Positions 34,540 through 44,021 of a stretch of DNA of 64,000 nt are shown here, in pieces. How positions within the stretch are numbered: position 1 is the first letter of the stretch; each line of letters begins with the position of its first letter. A model generated the notes under the pieces. It worked only from the letters and a program-made list of their open reading frames with translations. It was not told the DNA's origin and did no database searches. Source of the stretch: Streptococcus moroccensis (lineage in GTDB: Bacteria; Bacillota; Bacilli; Lactobacillales; Streptococcaceae); NCBI RefSeq assembly GCF_030812835.1, contig NZ_JAUSTM010000002.1:62001-126000 (forward strand), written 5' to 3'. The translations under genes were made by a program, and so were the position numbers.

Positions 34540-36384
34540 TTAAAGAATATTAGTCATCACGCGCTCTAAGTAGTAGGTTGTAAAGCGCGGGATGGTGAGA
34601 TGGGTTTTTCCGTCTTTGACATAAAGGTTAAAACTTTCTGTAGGGATGGCATTTGACGAAAATACCAAACGATATTCAGAATTATCAGGCAACTCGAGCT
34701 CAACTTCATAAAGGTTTTGATCGTTAAAATTATTGACGATTAAGAGTTCTTGGTCATCACTAAAGCGACGGAAGGCGTAGAAATTAGCACTGGCATCGAT
34801 TTTAGCCCATTCAAAAGTCTCCGGTTGGAAATCCTTAGCCCATAAGGCATCATTATCATGATAAAACTTGGTTAAGGTTTTCATCATATCATGAAAGGCT
34901 TGATGAATGGGATAATCCAGTAAAAACCAATCCATTTGTCGGTATTCGTGCCATTCTCTCACATGGGCCCATTCGTTCCCCATAAAAAGGTGATTTTTCC
35001 CGGGATGAGCATAGAAGTAGGCATAGTAAGCCCTCGCTTGATGAAATTGATCCTCGTAAGAGCCTTGCATTTTTTCAACAATTGAGAGCTTGCCATGGAC
35101 AACTTCATCATGCGATAGTGGCAAAATAAACTGTTCATTATGATGGTAAAACATGCCAAAGGTTATTTCATTGCTATGGTAGGTTCTATGGATTGGCTGG
35201 CGTTCAAAAAAGCTCAGCGTATCGTTCATCCATCCCAAATCCCACTTGAGGTCAAAACCGAGCCCACCGTCGTCTAAAGGATGAGTGACTTTAGGGTAGC
35301 TAGAGGAATCTTCAGCAATCATCATCACGCCCTTAAACTCGGTATGAACAAGTGCATTGACCCGTTTGATAAATTCTAGGGCAGCATGATTGATTTTATC
35401 TTCGTCAGTCTCCCCACGCCAATAAATGAGATAGGATAAGGCATCTACCCGAATGCCATCAAAGTGGAATTGCTCTAACCAGTATTTGATATTGGATAGA
35501 AGGAAACTTTGGGTTGATCCTTTGCCAAGGTCAAAATTTGCAGTCCCCCATTGATGATTTTCTCTATCATGCTCTTGGCTATATTCATAAAGGGGACTTC
35601 CATCAAACATGTAAAGCCCATGGGCATCTTTACAAAAATGAAGAGGAACCCAATCTAAAATCACACCAATTCCAGCCTGATGGCACTGGTCGATAAAATA
35701 TTTCAAGTCATCTGGCTTACCGTAACGACTGGTTGCGCTGTAGTAGCCCGTCACCTGATACCCCCAAGATGCGTCCAGTGGATGCTCCATAATGGGCATG
35801 AGTTCAATGTGAGTAAAGCCATGGTCTTTCACATGTTCAATAACAAGGGGAGCCAACTCTTTATAAGAAAAGAAGTAATCAAGAGGTGCGGCATCATCGG
35901 GCTGTTCATCTGACCGACGTTTCCAAGAGCCTAAATGCAGTTCATATATAGAGACTGGAGAAGATTTGAAATCATAGTCAACTCGCTGGTACATCCAGTC
36001 ATTGTCTTTGAATTTGTATCTAAAATTGTAGGTTGAAGAAGCAGTACCTGGACGAGTTTCGCTATAGAAAGCATAAGGGTCTGCCTTAGTGATTTCTTGA
36101 CCATCATGGGTAACCAGTAAGTATTTATAAAGAACTTGTGATTTGACATCTGCAATGTAACAGTCAAATATCCCAGTTCCGTCAGAGGTCATCGGATGTG
36201 TTTTTTGCCAATCGTTAAATTCACCTATGACAAAGACTTCCCTAGCATTAGGAGCAAAAACTCGAAACTCTGTCCCTAGAATCTTGTTGCGCTCTTTGAC
36301 GATATGAGCGCCCATGACTTCATATAGATTTGTATGCTGACCCGTATTAAGAAAATACAGATCTTGTTCTCCGAATTGGGTCAT
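34540..36384 (-). CDS. glgB: 1,4-alpha-glucan branching enzyme
   Basis: GlgB adds alpha-1,6 branches to growing glycogen. The 614-residue GH13 protein has an N-terminal CBM48-like domain (about 25-110, RVFAPNAREVFVIGEFNDW), and catalytic motifs DWVPLHF, DGIRVDALSYLIYWRG (nucleophile Asp), MIAEDSSSYPKVT (acid Glu) and LSHDEVVHGK (Asp). A C-terminal beta-domain closes it. It is the last gene of glgC-glgD-glgA-glgB and starts 13 bp after the glgA stop. Length is normal for the shorter Firmicute form without a second N-terminal domain. Confidence 0.96.
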   Translation of the reverse strand: MTQFGEQDLYFLNTGQHTNLYEVMGAHIVKERNKILGTEFRVFAPNAREVFVIGEFNDWQKTHPMTSDGTGIFDCYIADVKSQVLYKYLLVTHDGQEITKADPYAFYSETRPGTASSTYNFRYKFKDNDWMYQRVDYDFKSSPVSIYELHLGSWKRRSDEQPDDAAPLDYFFSYKELAPLVIEHVKDHGFTHIELMPIMEHPLDASWGYQVTGYYSATSRYGKPDDLKYFIDQCHQAGIGVILDWVPLHFCKDAHGLYMFDGSPLYEYSQEHDRENHQWGTANFDLGKGSTQSFLLSNIKYWLEQFHFDGIRVDALSYLIYWRGETDEDKINHAALEFIKRVNALVHTEFKGVMMIAEDSSSYPKVTHPLDDGGLGFDLKWDLGWMNDTLSFFERQPIHRTYHSNEITFGMFYHHNEQFILPLSHDEVVHGKLSIVEKMQGSYEDQFHQARAYYAYFYAHPGKNHLFMGNEWAHVREWHEYRQMDWFLLDYPIHQAFHDMMKTLTKFYHDNDALWAKDFQPETFEWAKIDASANFYAFRRFSDDQELLIVNNFNDQNLYEVELELPDNSEYRLVFSSNAIPTESFNLYVKDGKTHLTIPRFTTYYLERVMTNIL

Positions 36385-36397
36385 AATCTCCCCTTTC

Positions 36398-37840
36398 TTA
36401 GCGCGTTATTCCTTGATAAAGGTTTAAGTAGGATTCTGCGGACACTTGCCAGCTAACATCCTTGCTCATGGCATTCTTAATGAGAGCCTGCCAATCCTGA
36501 GGGCGGTTGTAGTAGGTGTCTAAGGCGTAGTCATAGACCATTCGCATGGCATCGGCTGATTTGCCTGTAAAGACAAAACCAGTGCCTTCTTGGTTGAACT
36601 GGTTATAAGGAGAGACAGTATCCTTCAATCCACCAGTTTCTCTGACCAACGGCAACGAGCCATAGCGCATAGCAATCAATTGGCTAATGCCACAAGGTTC
36701 AAACATGGATGGCATAAAGAAGAGGTCGCTCCCAGCATAAATCTGATGGGCTAGGGTCTCGTTGTAGCCTTGATAAAAAGCAAATTTCTCAGGGTAGGCT
36801 TCTTTATAGTAATTAAAGGTGTTTTCGATGTTGGTTTCCCCGTTTCCTAATACAACAAATTGAACGCGTGCTTGAAGCATTTCTGGTAATTTTTCAACCA
36901 TGAGATAGAAGCCTTTTTGCCAAGTGAGGCGTGAAACTACACCAACAAGTATCGTGTCTTTATCTTGTGGTAACCCAAATTGCTCTTGAAGGGCTAATTT
37001 ATTAGCAACTTTATTCTCAATCGTCTCTAAACCATAATTCTTGGCAAGTGCTGAATCTGTTTGACTATCCCAAACATCATAATCAATGCCATTGACGATT
37101 CCAGAAAGATCAAAATAACGTAGTCCGAGAACATGTTGCATGTTCTCACCAAACTCATCTGTTAATATTTCTTGAGCATAGGTATTGGAAACAGTGGTGA
37201 CCTTATCTGCATAGAGTATACCAAGTTTCATAAAACTAATCTGATCGTCGTAGTAGCGAGCAGTACCATCTCGGAAATAGCCGTAGTCCATTCCCAGACT
37301 AGCCCATAGTTCATGCTCCGGAAAGACCCCTTGAAAGGCAAGGTTATGAATGGTTAAGACATGTTTGATATTGCGAAATTCCTCGCGATAACTGTAAAAT
37401 GTTCGGCATAAGAAGGGAATTGCGGCTGTATGCCAATCATGGGTGTGAATCACATCAGGGAAAAAGCTGAGGGCTTCTAAGAGCCGACAAGTAGCGTGTT
37501 GGAAAAAACCGAAGCGGTAAGCGTTGTCACCGTAGCCATAAAGGTCATCACGTTCAAAAATATCTCTGTGCTCAATGAAGTAAAAAGTGACCCCATCACG
37601 GACTTCCTTGTAAACATTGGCCATGGTATGGATATTTCCTGCATTGACATCATAACTGACAACATAATCAAAACGGTCATGGTCATTGATGGCCATTTTT
37701 TTGTAGAGTGGAAGGACCACACGAACATCAGCTCCACTTTTAGCTAGCTCTTTGGGTAAGGAGCCAATAACGTCTGCCAATCCTCCACTTTTGATATAGG
37801 GAAGACCTTCTGAAGCAACAAATAAAATAGATTGTGACAC
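36398..37840 (-). CDS. glgA: Glycogen synthase (ADP-glucose type)
   Basis: GlgA transfers glucose from ADP-glucose onto the non-reducing end of glycogen. The 480-residue GT5 protein shows the N-terminal KSGGLADVIGSLPKEL motif that binds ADP-glucose, VIHTHDWHTAAIPFL, and the C-terminal PSMFEPCGISQLIAMRYGSLPLVRETGGLKDTV motif with the catalytic Glu. It has AAAGGAT-type ribosome-binding bases before the ATG. Lying between glgD and glgB, it belongs to the glycogen-building operon. Confidence 0.96.
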   Translation of the reverse strand: MSQSILFVASEGLPYIKSGGLADVIGSLPKELAKSGADVRVVLPLYKKMAINDHDRFDYVVSYDVNAGNIHTMANVYKEVRDGVTFYFIEHRDIFERDDLYGYGDNAYRFGFFQHATCRLLEALSFFPDVIHTHDWHTAAIPFLCRTFYSYREEFRNIKHVLTIHNLAFQGVFPEHELWASLGMDYGYFRDGTARYYDDQISFMKLGILYADKVTTVSNTYAQEILTDEFGENMQHVLGLRYFDLSGIVNGIDYDVWDSQTDSALAKNYGLETIENKVANKLALQEQFGLPQDKDTILVGVVSRLTWQKGFYLMVEKLPEMLQARVQFVVLGNGETNIENTFNYYKEAYPEKFAFYQGYNETLAHQIYAGSDLFFMPSMFEPCGISQLIAMRYGSLPLVRETGGLKDTVSPYNQFNQEGTGFVFTGKSADAMRMVYDYALDTYYNRPQDWQALIKNAMSKDVSWQVSAESYLNLYQGITR

Positions 37841-37959
37841 AATAGAATCCTTTCTTCAAATACGATGGGTTAAAGGAAATCGGAGCAAGGACTAAGCCTA
37901 GCTCCGACTATTACCCATTAATGCTTTATAAGGCTAATGAATAACCGTAAAATTGTCAA

Positions 37960-39078
37960 TTAAATAATTTCACGTGGTTTGATATAAACGGGCGTTTCAG
38001 GTGTTCCATTGATATCAATCGAGTGCTTGATCTCAGTTTCTTTATCAATGATGGCATTTTCAATCGTTACACCCGAACGAACGGTTACACCATTTAAAAT
38101 AATAGCATTCTTAACGACAACGCCGTCTTCTATGACAACATCACGATCAATAACAGAATTTTGAACTTGGCCATTGATGATACCACCATTGGAAATCAAA
38201 CTGCCTGATACTTCAGCGAGCGGTCCGTACAGGGTTGGTGAGCTATCAGTCGTTTGAGTATGGATTGGCCAGTTTGGTTTGAAGAGAAGTCTGCGATTAT
38301 CAGGGTCGATGAGATCAATCTGAGTCTTGTAGTAAGACTCAATCGTATTGATACAAGCTACATAATCTCGGTGTGCATAGCCAACCATTTTATAATCATT
38401 GACCACATCAGCAAGGATTTCCTTAAACCAGTATAGTGAGGATACCTTATTGGCTCTCTTGATGAGTTCAATGAAAAGTGTACGTTTCATGAAGTAGGCT
38501 TCTAAAGAAACTTGACGGTTTTTATACTTACCATGGTTTTCTTCAAATCCAACAATGCGTTTTTTCGTATCAAACTTTAAGGTGTCACAGCCGATAAAGG
38601 CTTCTTTGGCATCGCTGATGTTTTTGTAAAGAACAGTGATATCAGCTCCAGTTGCTTTATGGTTTTCTTCAACTTTGTTAAAATCTTGGCTATAGACAAA
38701 ATAACTTGGTGCAATCAATACATATTCTTTTTTGGAACCTTCAATATAACGTAAATTATCGGTAAAGGCTTTGATATCATGCTGGTAAATAGAAGTAGCG
38801 TTCGCTTCGCTGTTTAAAAGACGTAATCTGCCTCGTTTAGTATTGATATTGTATTGATCACCTGTTCCGACGTGCTGAATCGTAGAGCGCATTTTAGAAG
38901 ACATGTAGACTTGAAATTCTGAAATGCCAGAGTTAGAAAAATTCGAAAGTATAAAATCAATAACACGGTATCGCCCTAAGAAGCCATAGGCCTGTGTACT
39001 ACGGTGAGGCATAAATTCAGGTCCAAAGTCAACGTTATTTCCGTCAATGTTAACAATTCCTAGAGTATTTCTAAGCAT
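37960..39078 (-). CDS. glgD: Glucose-1-phosphate adenylyltransferase, GlgD subunit
   Basis: GlgD is the regulatory partner of GlgC in Firmicutes. The 372-residue protein resembles GlgC (GRYRVIDFILSNFSNSGI, SSLYWFKEILADVV, a C-terminal left-handed beta-helix with hexapeptide repeats) but starts MLRNTLGIVNIDGNN in place of the nucleotide loop GGRGTRL, so it should not bind ATP in the normal way. In studied species GlgD alone is inactive and stimulates GlgC. The ATG at 39078 follows AAGGAGGATTAAA; a longer frame to 39123 overlaps glgC and is rejected. Confidence 0.93.
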   Translation of the reverse strand: MLRNTLGIVNIDGNNVDFGPEFMPHRSTQAYGFLGRYRVIDFILSNFSNSGISEFQVYMSSKMRSTIQHVGTGDQYNINTKRGRLRLLNSEANATSIYQHDIKAFTDNLRYIEGSKKEYVLIAPSYFVYSQDFNKVEENHKATGADITVLYKNISDAKEAFIGCDTLKFDTKKRIVGFEENHGKYKNRQVSLEAYFMKRTLFIELIKRANKVSSLYWFKEILADVVNDYKMVGYAHRDYVACINTIESYYKTQIDLIDPDNRRLLFKPNWPIHTQTTDSSPTLYGPLAEVSGSLISNGGIINGQVQNSVIDRDVVIEDGVVVKNAIILNGVTVRSGVTIENAIIDKETEIKHSIDINGTPETPVYIKPREII

Positions 39079-39079
39079 T

Positions 39080-40228
39080 TTAATCCTCCTTGTCATCCTT
39101 GTTATAGGCAATATCTTCATCAACTAATAAGATATTGTCTGGTGTCCCAGATAGGACAACACCTGGTCCAACCTTCACTCTATCAGCCACGATAACATAA
39201 TCTAACGTAGTATCATTGGCAATTTGAGAACCAGGTAAGAGAACAGAATTCCTAACAACAGCACCCTTAGCAACACGAACATCTGTCGAAATCACTGAAT
39301 GTTCCACATGCCCACCAATAATGGCACCTTTATCGATATAAGCCGATTTAACAACAGCTTCCTTGCCAATCACTTGCGCTGGAGATCCAGAGTCTTCCGA
39401 ATAAATTCTCCAAGTCGGATCAGCCAGATCTAAATCATTGCTCGTATCTAATAAATCCATGTTAGATTCCCAAAGACTGTTGACAGTACCAACGTCTTTC
39501 CAATACCCCTTATAAGGGTGTGCATAAAGTCTAAGCCCATCGGCGAGGTATTTAGGAATAATGTCATGCCCAAAATCATGAGTAGACTCTTCAATCTCTT
39601 GATCTTCTAACAAGTATTTTTTCAAGGTCTTCCAGTTAAAAATGTAGATCCCCATAGAAGCTAAATTGCTTTTTGGTTCGGATGGCTTTTCTTCAAATTC
39701 CTCGATACGGTAGTCTTCGTCTGTATTCATAATACCAAATCGAGAAGCTTCTTTGATAGGCACTTCGATAACTGCAATCGTAGCATCAGCTTTGTTACGC
39801 TCATGCGTTTCTAGGAGTTTATCGTAATTCATCTTGTAAATATGGTCCCCAGAAAGCACCAAGACATATTCAGGCTCGTTAAAATCTATGAAATCGATAT
39901 TTTGAGTGATAGCATCAGCGGTACCCTTGTACAACCCGAAGCCACCGATTTTTTCGCGAGGCGGTAATACAAAAATACCCGAATCTTTCACATCGAGACC
40001 CCAGCGTTGCGACTTAGCGACGTAGGAGTTAAGTTGAACGGATTCATACTGGGTTAGGACTCCAACTACCTCAATACCTGAATTTGCACAGTTACTTAGT
40101 GGAAAATCGATAATCCGATATTTTCCACCAAAAGCTACGGCAGGTTTAGCGACTTTTTTGGTAAGTCCTTCTAAACGTGTTCCTCGTCCACCAGCAAGGA
40201 TCATTGCCAACATTTTATTGTTTGCCAA
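39080..40228 (-). CDS. glgC: Glucose-1-phosphate adenylyltransferase, catalytic subunit
   Basis: GlgC makes ADP-glucose from glucose 1-phosphate and ATP, the committed step of glycogen synthesis. The 382-residue protein has [51 protein letters not shown] and a C-terminal hexapeptide beta-helix. The start is chosen as TTG 40228 because AAAGGAG lies nine bases before it; ATG at 40213 would be the alternative and loses only MANNK. It leads the glgCDAB operon. A cre-like site overlaps the promoter upstream, so carbon catabolite control is likely. Confidence 0.93.
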   Translation of the reverse strand: MANNKMLAMILAGGRGTRLEGLTKKVAKPAVAFGGKYRIIDFPLSNCANSGIEVVGVLTQYESVQLNSYVAKSQRWGLDVKDSGIFVLPPREKIGGFGLYKGTADAITQNIDFIDFNEPEYVLVLSGDHIYKMNYDKLLETHERNKADATIAVIEVPIKEASRFGIMNTDEDYRIEEFEEKPSEPKSNLASMGIYIFNWKTLKKYLLEDQEIEESTHDFGHDIIPKYLADGLRLYAHPYKGYWKDVGTVNSLWESNMDLLDTSNDLDLADPTWRIYSEDSGSPAQVIGKEAVVKSAYIDKGAIIGGHVEHSVISTDVRVAKGAVVRNSVLLPGSQIANDTTLDYVIVADRVKVGPGVVLSGTPDNILLVDEDIAYNKDDKED

Positions 40229-40261
40229 ATCAACCAACTCCTTTAATTTTAGTATGGTTAT

Positions 40262-40300
40262 ATTATAGCATAAGTTCACTATAATTGAAACCGTTTTCTG
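40262..40300 (-). promoter_or_regulatory. glg operon promoter with cre-like site
   Basis: A minus-strand TATAAT lies at 40262-40267. The cre-like TTGAAACCGTTTTCTG at 40285-40300 keeps the central AA-CCG and the left TG of the consensus and overlaps the weak -35 region, so CcpA could act on glycogen synthesis. Confidence 0.55.
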
Positions 40301-40560
40301 TACTTTTTGATTATTTTTCCAAAAAAATTTCCATACTTTTTACAAAATCCTAAGACATATAAAACTATAAGCATTAAATAGTATATTAATGAGTGATGTG
40401 AGACATCTTTTTTCATAAATCAGGCTAAATTTATGAAAATCCTGTTAGGGGTTTCATGGTAGTTATATTGATAATCAGTTAGACTATTTTTGCAAGCTGT
40501 CATAGCCAAAATACAAAGCACCAGGTTACAAATGCAACCTGATGTTCTAACTTGTTAGGC

Positions 40561-41709
40561 TTAGTTTTGCCAGAATTTCTTAGCAATTTCTTGTCCTTGT
40601 TTGATTTTGGCCCATTGTTGTGGAGTGGCTAATTCGTTGCCCGAATCACATGAAGCAAATCCACATTGGTGAGATAAGAAGAGGCGTTCTTTAGGGAGAA
40701 TTTCACTGGCTTCTTCCAAGAGTTTTAAAGCCCGTTTTTCATCATCAAGTGTAGTCGTTTTAGATGAAAGCAGTCCCAAAACGACTTCAGCATCTCGATC
40801 CTTAAGAGCTTCAAGAGCTTTCAAATCCCCAGCAACTTCACTGTCCCACTCAAGGAAAAAGCGGTCGTAGCGCTGTTCTTTTAAAAATTTAGCAGCAATA
40901 GCTTCATAAGTGCCTTCTGCGGCAGAGCGACTTTCGTAGTTTCCTCGGCAATTGTGCGTCCAAACAGTCAACCCAATTTCGTGTGCATAGTCAATGACTT
41001 CGTTATTAATGGCAATGAATTCATCTGCTAATTCAGCTAATCCCGCATTACCATCTGCAAAGAATGAAGCAGGATTTGATTCGTCAAAGAGTTCCCACAG
41101 ACAATCGTCAAACTGAATGATTTTCCCACCAATTTCCTTGTATTCCTTTAGAAACTCTTTATAAGCGTTGATAAGACCAGCTTTTAAGGCTTCATTAGTT
41201 TCGTAGACTTGACCCTCACCCGCCAGTCCATCAAAAATAGCTAATTCGGTATAAGCATGGGCTGGTCCCCAAATGGTTTGTTTGGTTTCGTGATCACCAG
41301 CTTCAGCTTGCACTAACTTATAAATGTCAAGGAAATGATGTCCTTTACCTGACAGTGGCTCAGTAATACGAATGCCAATATCTTTCCGGGTTTCAAATTG
41401 GTCTCCATCGTGATCTTTAAAGGTGTATCCCCGCTCAGCAATGTATCGTTCAATTCCCTTAAGCCCCCAAACAAAGTCCAAATGCCACATAGAACGACCA
41501 AACTCACCGTCCGTAAGGATATCGATGTCGTTTTCTTTTTGATCAGCAATGACTTGTTTGATATCAGCTATTTCTGTTTCTTGATAACCTGGTAAGGCAT
41601 CGTAGAAAGGGTAGGTAATATCATCGCGATGTTCAATCTCAGTTTTATAGGACTTAAGAGTGGCAGGACGCAAGAGTGAACCGACTAATTGAAATTTTGA
41701 TTGAGTCAT
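40561..41709 (-). CDS. MetE-like methyltransferase, YxjG/YxjH family
   Basis: The 382-residue protein corresponds to the C-terminal catalytic half of cobalamin-independent methionine synthase without the N-terminal half. It opens QLVGSLLRPATLK, has LTDGEFGRSMWHLDF, IIQFDDCLWELF, and zinc-ligand candidates in WTHNCRGNY and LSHQCGFAS. YxjG/YxjH proteins are thought to methylate homocysteine, possibly from a donor other than methyltetrahydrofolate. A near-perfect MET-box lies 82 bp upstream of the start, which ties the gene to methionine supply. A weak CAGGTT/AACCTG hairpin follows near 40520-40545. Confidence 0.85.
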   Translation of the reverse strand: MTQSKFQLVGSLLRPATLKSYKTEIEHRDDITYPFYDALPGYQETEIADIKQVIADQKENDIDILTDGEFGRSMWHLDFVWGLKGIERYIAERGYTFKDHDGDQFETRKDIGIRITEPLSGKGHHFLDIYKLVQAEAGDHETKQTIWGPAHAYTELAIFDGLAGEGQVYETNEALKAGLINAYKEFLKEYKEIGGKIIQFDDCLWELFDESNPASFFADGNAGLAELADEFIAINNEVIDYAHEIGLTVWTHNCRGNYESRSAAEGTYEAIAAKFLKEQRYDRFFLEWDSEVAGDLKALEALKDRDAEVVLGLLSSKTTTLDDEKRALKLLEEASEILPKERLFLSHQCGFASCDSGNELATPQQWAKIKQGQEIAKKFWQN

Positions 41710-41790
41710 TTTAGAGTCTCCTTTTTATCTATTGGAATCATTTTAGCAGATAAAGCAAGGCTTGAAAAATAGTTAAAAACGGAGTCAGGG

Positions 41791-41807
41791 TATAGCTTGA
41801 AACTATA
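41791..41807. promoter_or_regulatory. MET-box (MtaR/MetR-type activator site)
   Basis: TATAGCTTGAAACTATA differs at one position from the streptococcal MET-box TATAGTTTNAAACTATA, the site of the LysR regulator of methionine genes. It is placed upstream of the MetE-like gene on the minus strand. Confidence 0.8.
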
Positions 41808-41949
41808 AGGCGAAAATCTTATGACATTTGAGCTGTTCAATGGGTTTAAAAACAATAGTGGACTCGGCTATTGTTCAGTTATCCAACTAAAACTCCATGT
41901 CATTTATGGTATAATAATATTATATTATCTAAAAAAGAAGGGGTTTCCG

Positions 41950-42840
41950 ATGAAACGCTTATTATCTTGTTATACCAGTGACTTTGAAAACATGTCGGCA
42001 ATTGACTTAAAAGCTGCGATTCTAAGCAGTGAGGGGCGTACTATTTTAGGGGAAACAGTGGTGACTGCAGCGCCCTTGATCGCTGGTGTGACCAATGCGG
42101 AGATGATGGCAAGTTTTGGTGCTGACCTCCTGGTTTTAAATGAATTTGATGTCTTTACCCAGTACATCAATGGCTTTGAGGAAGATTGCCCAATTGCTCG
42201 TCTAAAGGCGCTCACCGGACGTCCTATCGGCATAAACTTAGAGCCTGTGGATGACCAAGTAGACGTCCAAGACGAGAAAGTAACCCTGTCTGCGGGTCGT
42301 TTAGCCACTGCCGCAGCCTATGAGCAGGCCGAGAAACTAGGGGTCGACTTCATCCTGCTGACAGGGAATCCTTCGACAGGTGTCTCGCTCGGTGCCATAA
42401 AGGCTTCGATTTCGGTGGCTAAGTCGCATTTTTCAGGACTCGTTTTTGCTGGGAAAATGCATGGCGCTGGTCTGGGGGAGAGTATTGTCAATATCCCTGT
42501 TTTGGAGGAGTTTGTGGCCTTGGGTGCAGATGGCGTCCTTATTCCTGCGGTCGGAACGGTCCCTGGCGTCACGGAAGAAGATGCTAGACACGCTGTCCTA
42601 GCTGTCAAAAAACGAGGTGGTCTTGTCATGTCAACCATTGGCACCAGCCAAGAAAGTGCTGATAAGGACACGATACGTGCTTTTGCCCTTAGCAATAAGC
42701 GTGTTGGAAGTGACATTCATCATATCGGTGACGGTGGCTATGGCCGAATGCCAGAACCTGAAAACCTTATGGCCTACAGCATTGCTATTCGGGGTAAGCG
42801 TCATACCTATTTCCGAATGGGACAATCGGTCAGACGCTAG
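41950..42840 (+). CDS. TIM-barrel-like protein of unknown function, PEP-mutase-like
   Basis: The 296-residue protein begins MKRLLSCYTSDFENMSAIDLKAAIL and alternates strands and helices as in a TIM barrel, with IGINLEPVDDQ, VDFILLTGNPSTGV, VFAGKMHGAGLGESIV, LGADGVLIPAVGTVPGV and RVGSDIHHIGDGGYG. Related streptococcal proteins are often labelled haloacid dehalogenase, which this sequence does not support: it has no DxDx(T/V) motif. No function is assigned. The ATG at 41950 follows GAAGGGG; the frame could open at 41821, but a TATAAT at about 41910 lies inside that extension. A GNAT gene follows after 28 bp. Confidence 0.7.
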   Translation: MKRLLSCYTSDFENMSAIDLKAAILSSEGRTILGETVVTAAPLIAGVTNAEMMASFGADLLVLNEFDVFTQYINGFEEDCPIARLKALTGRPIGINLEPVDDQVDVQDEKVTLSAGRLATAAAYEQAEKLGVDFILLTGNPSTGVSLGAIKASISVAKSHFSGLVFAGKMHGAGLGESIVNIPVLEEFVALGADGVLIPAVGTVPGVTEEDARHAVLAVKKRGGLVMSTIGTSQESADKDTIRAFALSNKRVGSDIHHIGDGGYGRMPEPENLMAYSIAIRGKRHTYFRMGQSVRR

Positions 42841-42868
42841 AGATAATTCATCTAGGAGGAGACTATTA

Positions 42869-43510
42869 ATGAAAATTATCCCATTTAGCTCAGAGTACGA
42901 AAAATCCTGGGTTTATACCAAGGCACTTAGCCATCTTTTTTCACCCTTTTTTGACGACATGTCACGAGAGAAGGAGGAAATGAACACGGATGTTTACCAG
43001 GATCAGATTGACTTGATTGCTGTTGAAGATGACCAAGTTTTAGGATTGTTAACCATCAATATTTACCAGGAAGACATCAGCCAAACCTATCGTTACCATC
43101 CTGCCAATAAGGTTGCTTACTTTGAAAACTTGGCTGTGCACCCGGATCATCAAAACATGGGGATTGCTTCGCAACTCTTTGTACAGGCTGAACAAGCTTT
43201 GATGGCCAAAGAAGTAGAAGCGCTAGCTATTTTTACCCGTGATGGCGATGCCGCTAACCACCTCTATCAAAAATGGGGCGCCACAGTTGTTGCAGAAGAT
43301 TTTCTGGTTGTAGGAACACCTAAAGACCAAGAAGGTTTTCAATTTGAGGTGCTCTTAGATGAGAAGCGGCTTAAATTTTCTCGTGATGGGCATGAAATCC
43401 CTTATTACCAAAGAGAGGGCGTCTACATCGTTTCTCAAAAAGAAAACTTAGATCTCTTTGATATCGAGCAGGTCTACCATGAGAGGACCTATATTAAGGT
43501 GTATCCTTAA
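42869..43510 (+). CDS. GNAT family N-acetyltransferase
   Basis: The 213-residue protein has a GNAT core: DLIAVEDDQVLGLLTINIY, then YFENLAVHPDHQNMGIASQLFVQAEQAL, where HQNMGIASQL is the acetyl-CoA loop, and a LYQKWGATVVAE strand. The C-terminal 60 residues form an additional small domain. The substrate is unknown. The ATG at 42869 follows CTAGGAGGAG; the open frame runs further upstream inside the previous gene, but that part is not translated sensibly. It is co-directional with the TIM-barrel gene, so they probably share a transcript. Confidence 0.82.
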   Translation: MKIIPFSSEYEKSWVYTKALSHLFSPFFDDMSREKEEMNTDVYQDQIDLIAVEDDQVLGLLTINIYQEDISQTYRYHPANKVAYFENLAVHPDHQNMGIASQLFVQAEQALMAKEVEALAIFTRDGDAANHLYQKWGATVVAEDFLVVGTPKDQEGFQFEVLLDEKRLKFSRDGHEIPYYQREGVYIVSQKENLDLFDIEQVYHERTYIKVYP

Positions 43511-43545
43511 CCGCAGGCGTAATGAAATAATAAAAAAGCAGAAAG

Positions 43546-43885
43546 TTTTTATAATACCTCAGACTGAAGACAAAGCCTTTTTTTGAAACTTTCCCTAGGT
43601 TATAACGGACGGTAGCGACTTCCTTCGGACATCTGACTCAAGCTATCGCTTGGTCTATTTCCAACCTTTAACAGTCTCCCAGACTGTTAAAGCAAACCTA
43701 AGTTTTGAGCCCAAAGTCTCAAAACTACCGAGAGCCTGAAACTATTGCGTTTCAGGCTCTTTTTATCACAGCGGAAAGTTTCTGTTTTTGCTCGCCACGC
43801 TCACTAAAAATCCATTAATTTAAATTTGAGTATTATTACTACAGAAAACATGGTTTGTCTACGCTCACAGTTTTTATAAAACCTC
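43546..43885. repeat. BOX-like modular dispersed repeat, copy 2, with flanking duplication
   Basis: The element (43561-43870, about 310 bp) is flanked by 15-bp near-identical copies (43546-43560 and 43871-43885, 14 of 15). It carries the same parts as copy 1 at 21032 plus an extra module of about 60 bp (about 43640-43698) with a TTTAACAGTCT/AGACTGTTAAA hairpin. The perfect arms AAAAAAGCAGA (43532-43542) and TCTGCTTTTTT (43886-43896) just outside show that it landed in the loop of a terminator. Confidence 0.8.
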
Positions 43886-43966
43886 TCTGCTTTTTTCATA
43901 GAAAGAGAGATAGTGACTTCTGACTGGAAAGTTCCCAACTGGCTTGGTCTACTAGCTCTCAAATAC

Positions 43967-44005
43967 AAAAACACCATGCAAAGAATGAGATTGCGTGGTG
44001 TTTTT
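43967..44005. terminator. Terminator downstream of pgm
   Basis: AAAAACACCATGCAA (43967-43981) pairs with TTGCGTGGTGTTTTT (43991-44005) with one mismatch; T tracts on both strands. Confidence 0.8.
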
Positions 44006-44021
44006 AAGGGTTTTGTCTAAG

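Noticed and set aside
42617-42868. N-terminal extension of the second GNAT frame
   Set aside because: It overlaps the TIM-barrel gene in another frame; the ATG at 42869 with AGGAGG is the clear start.
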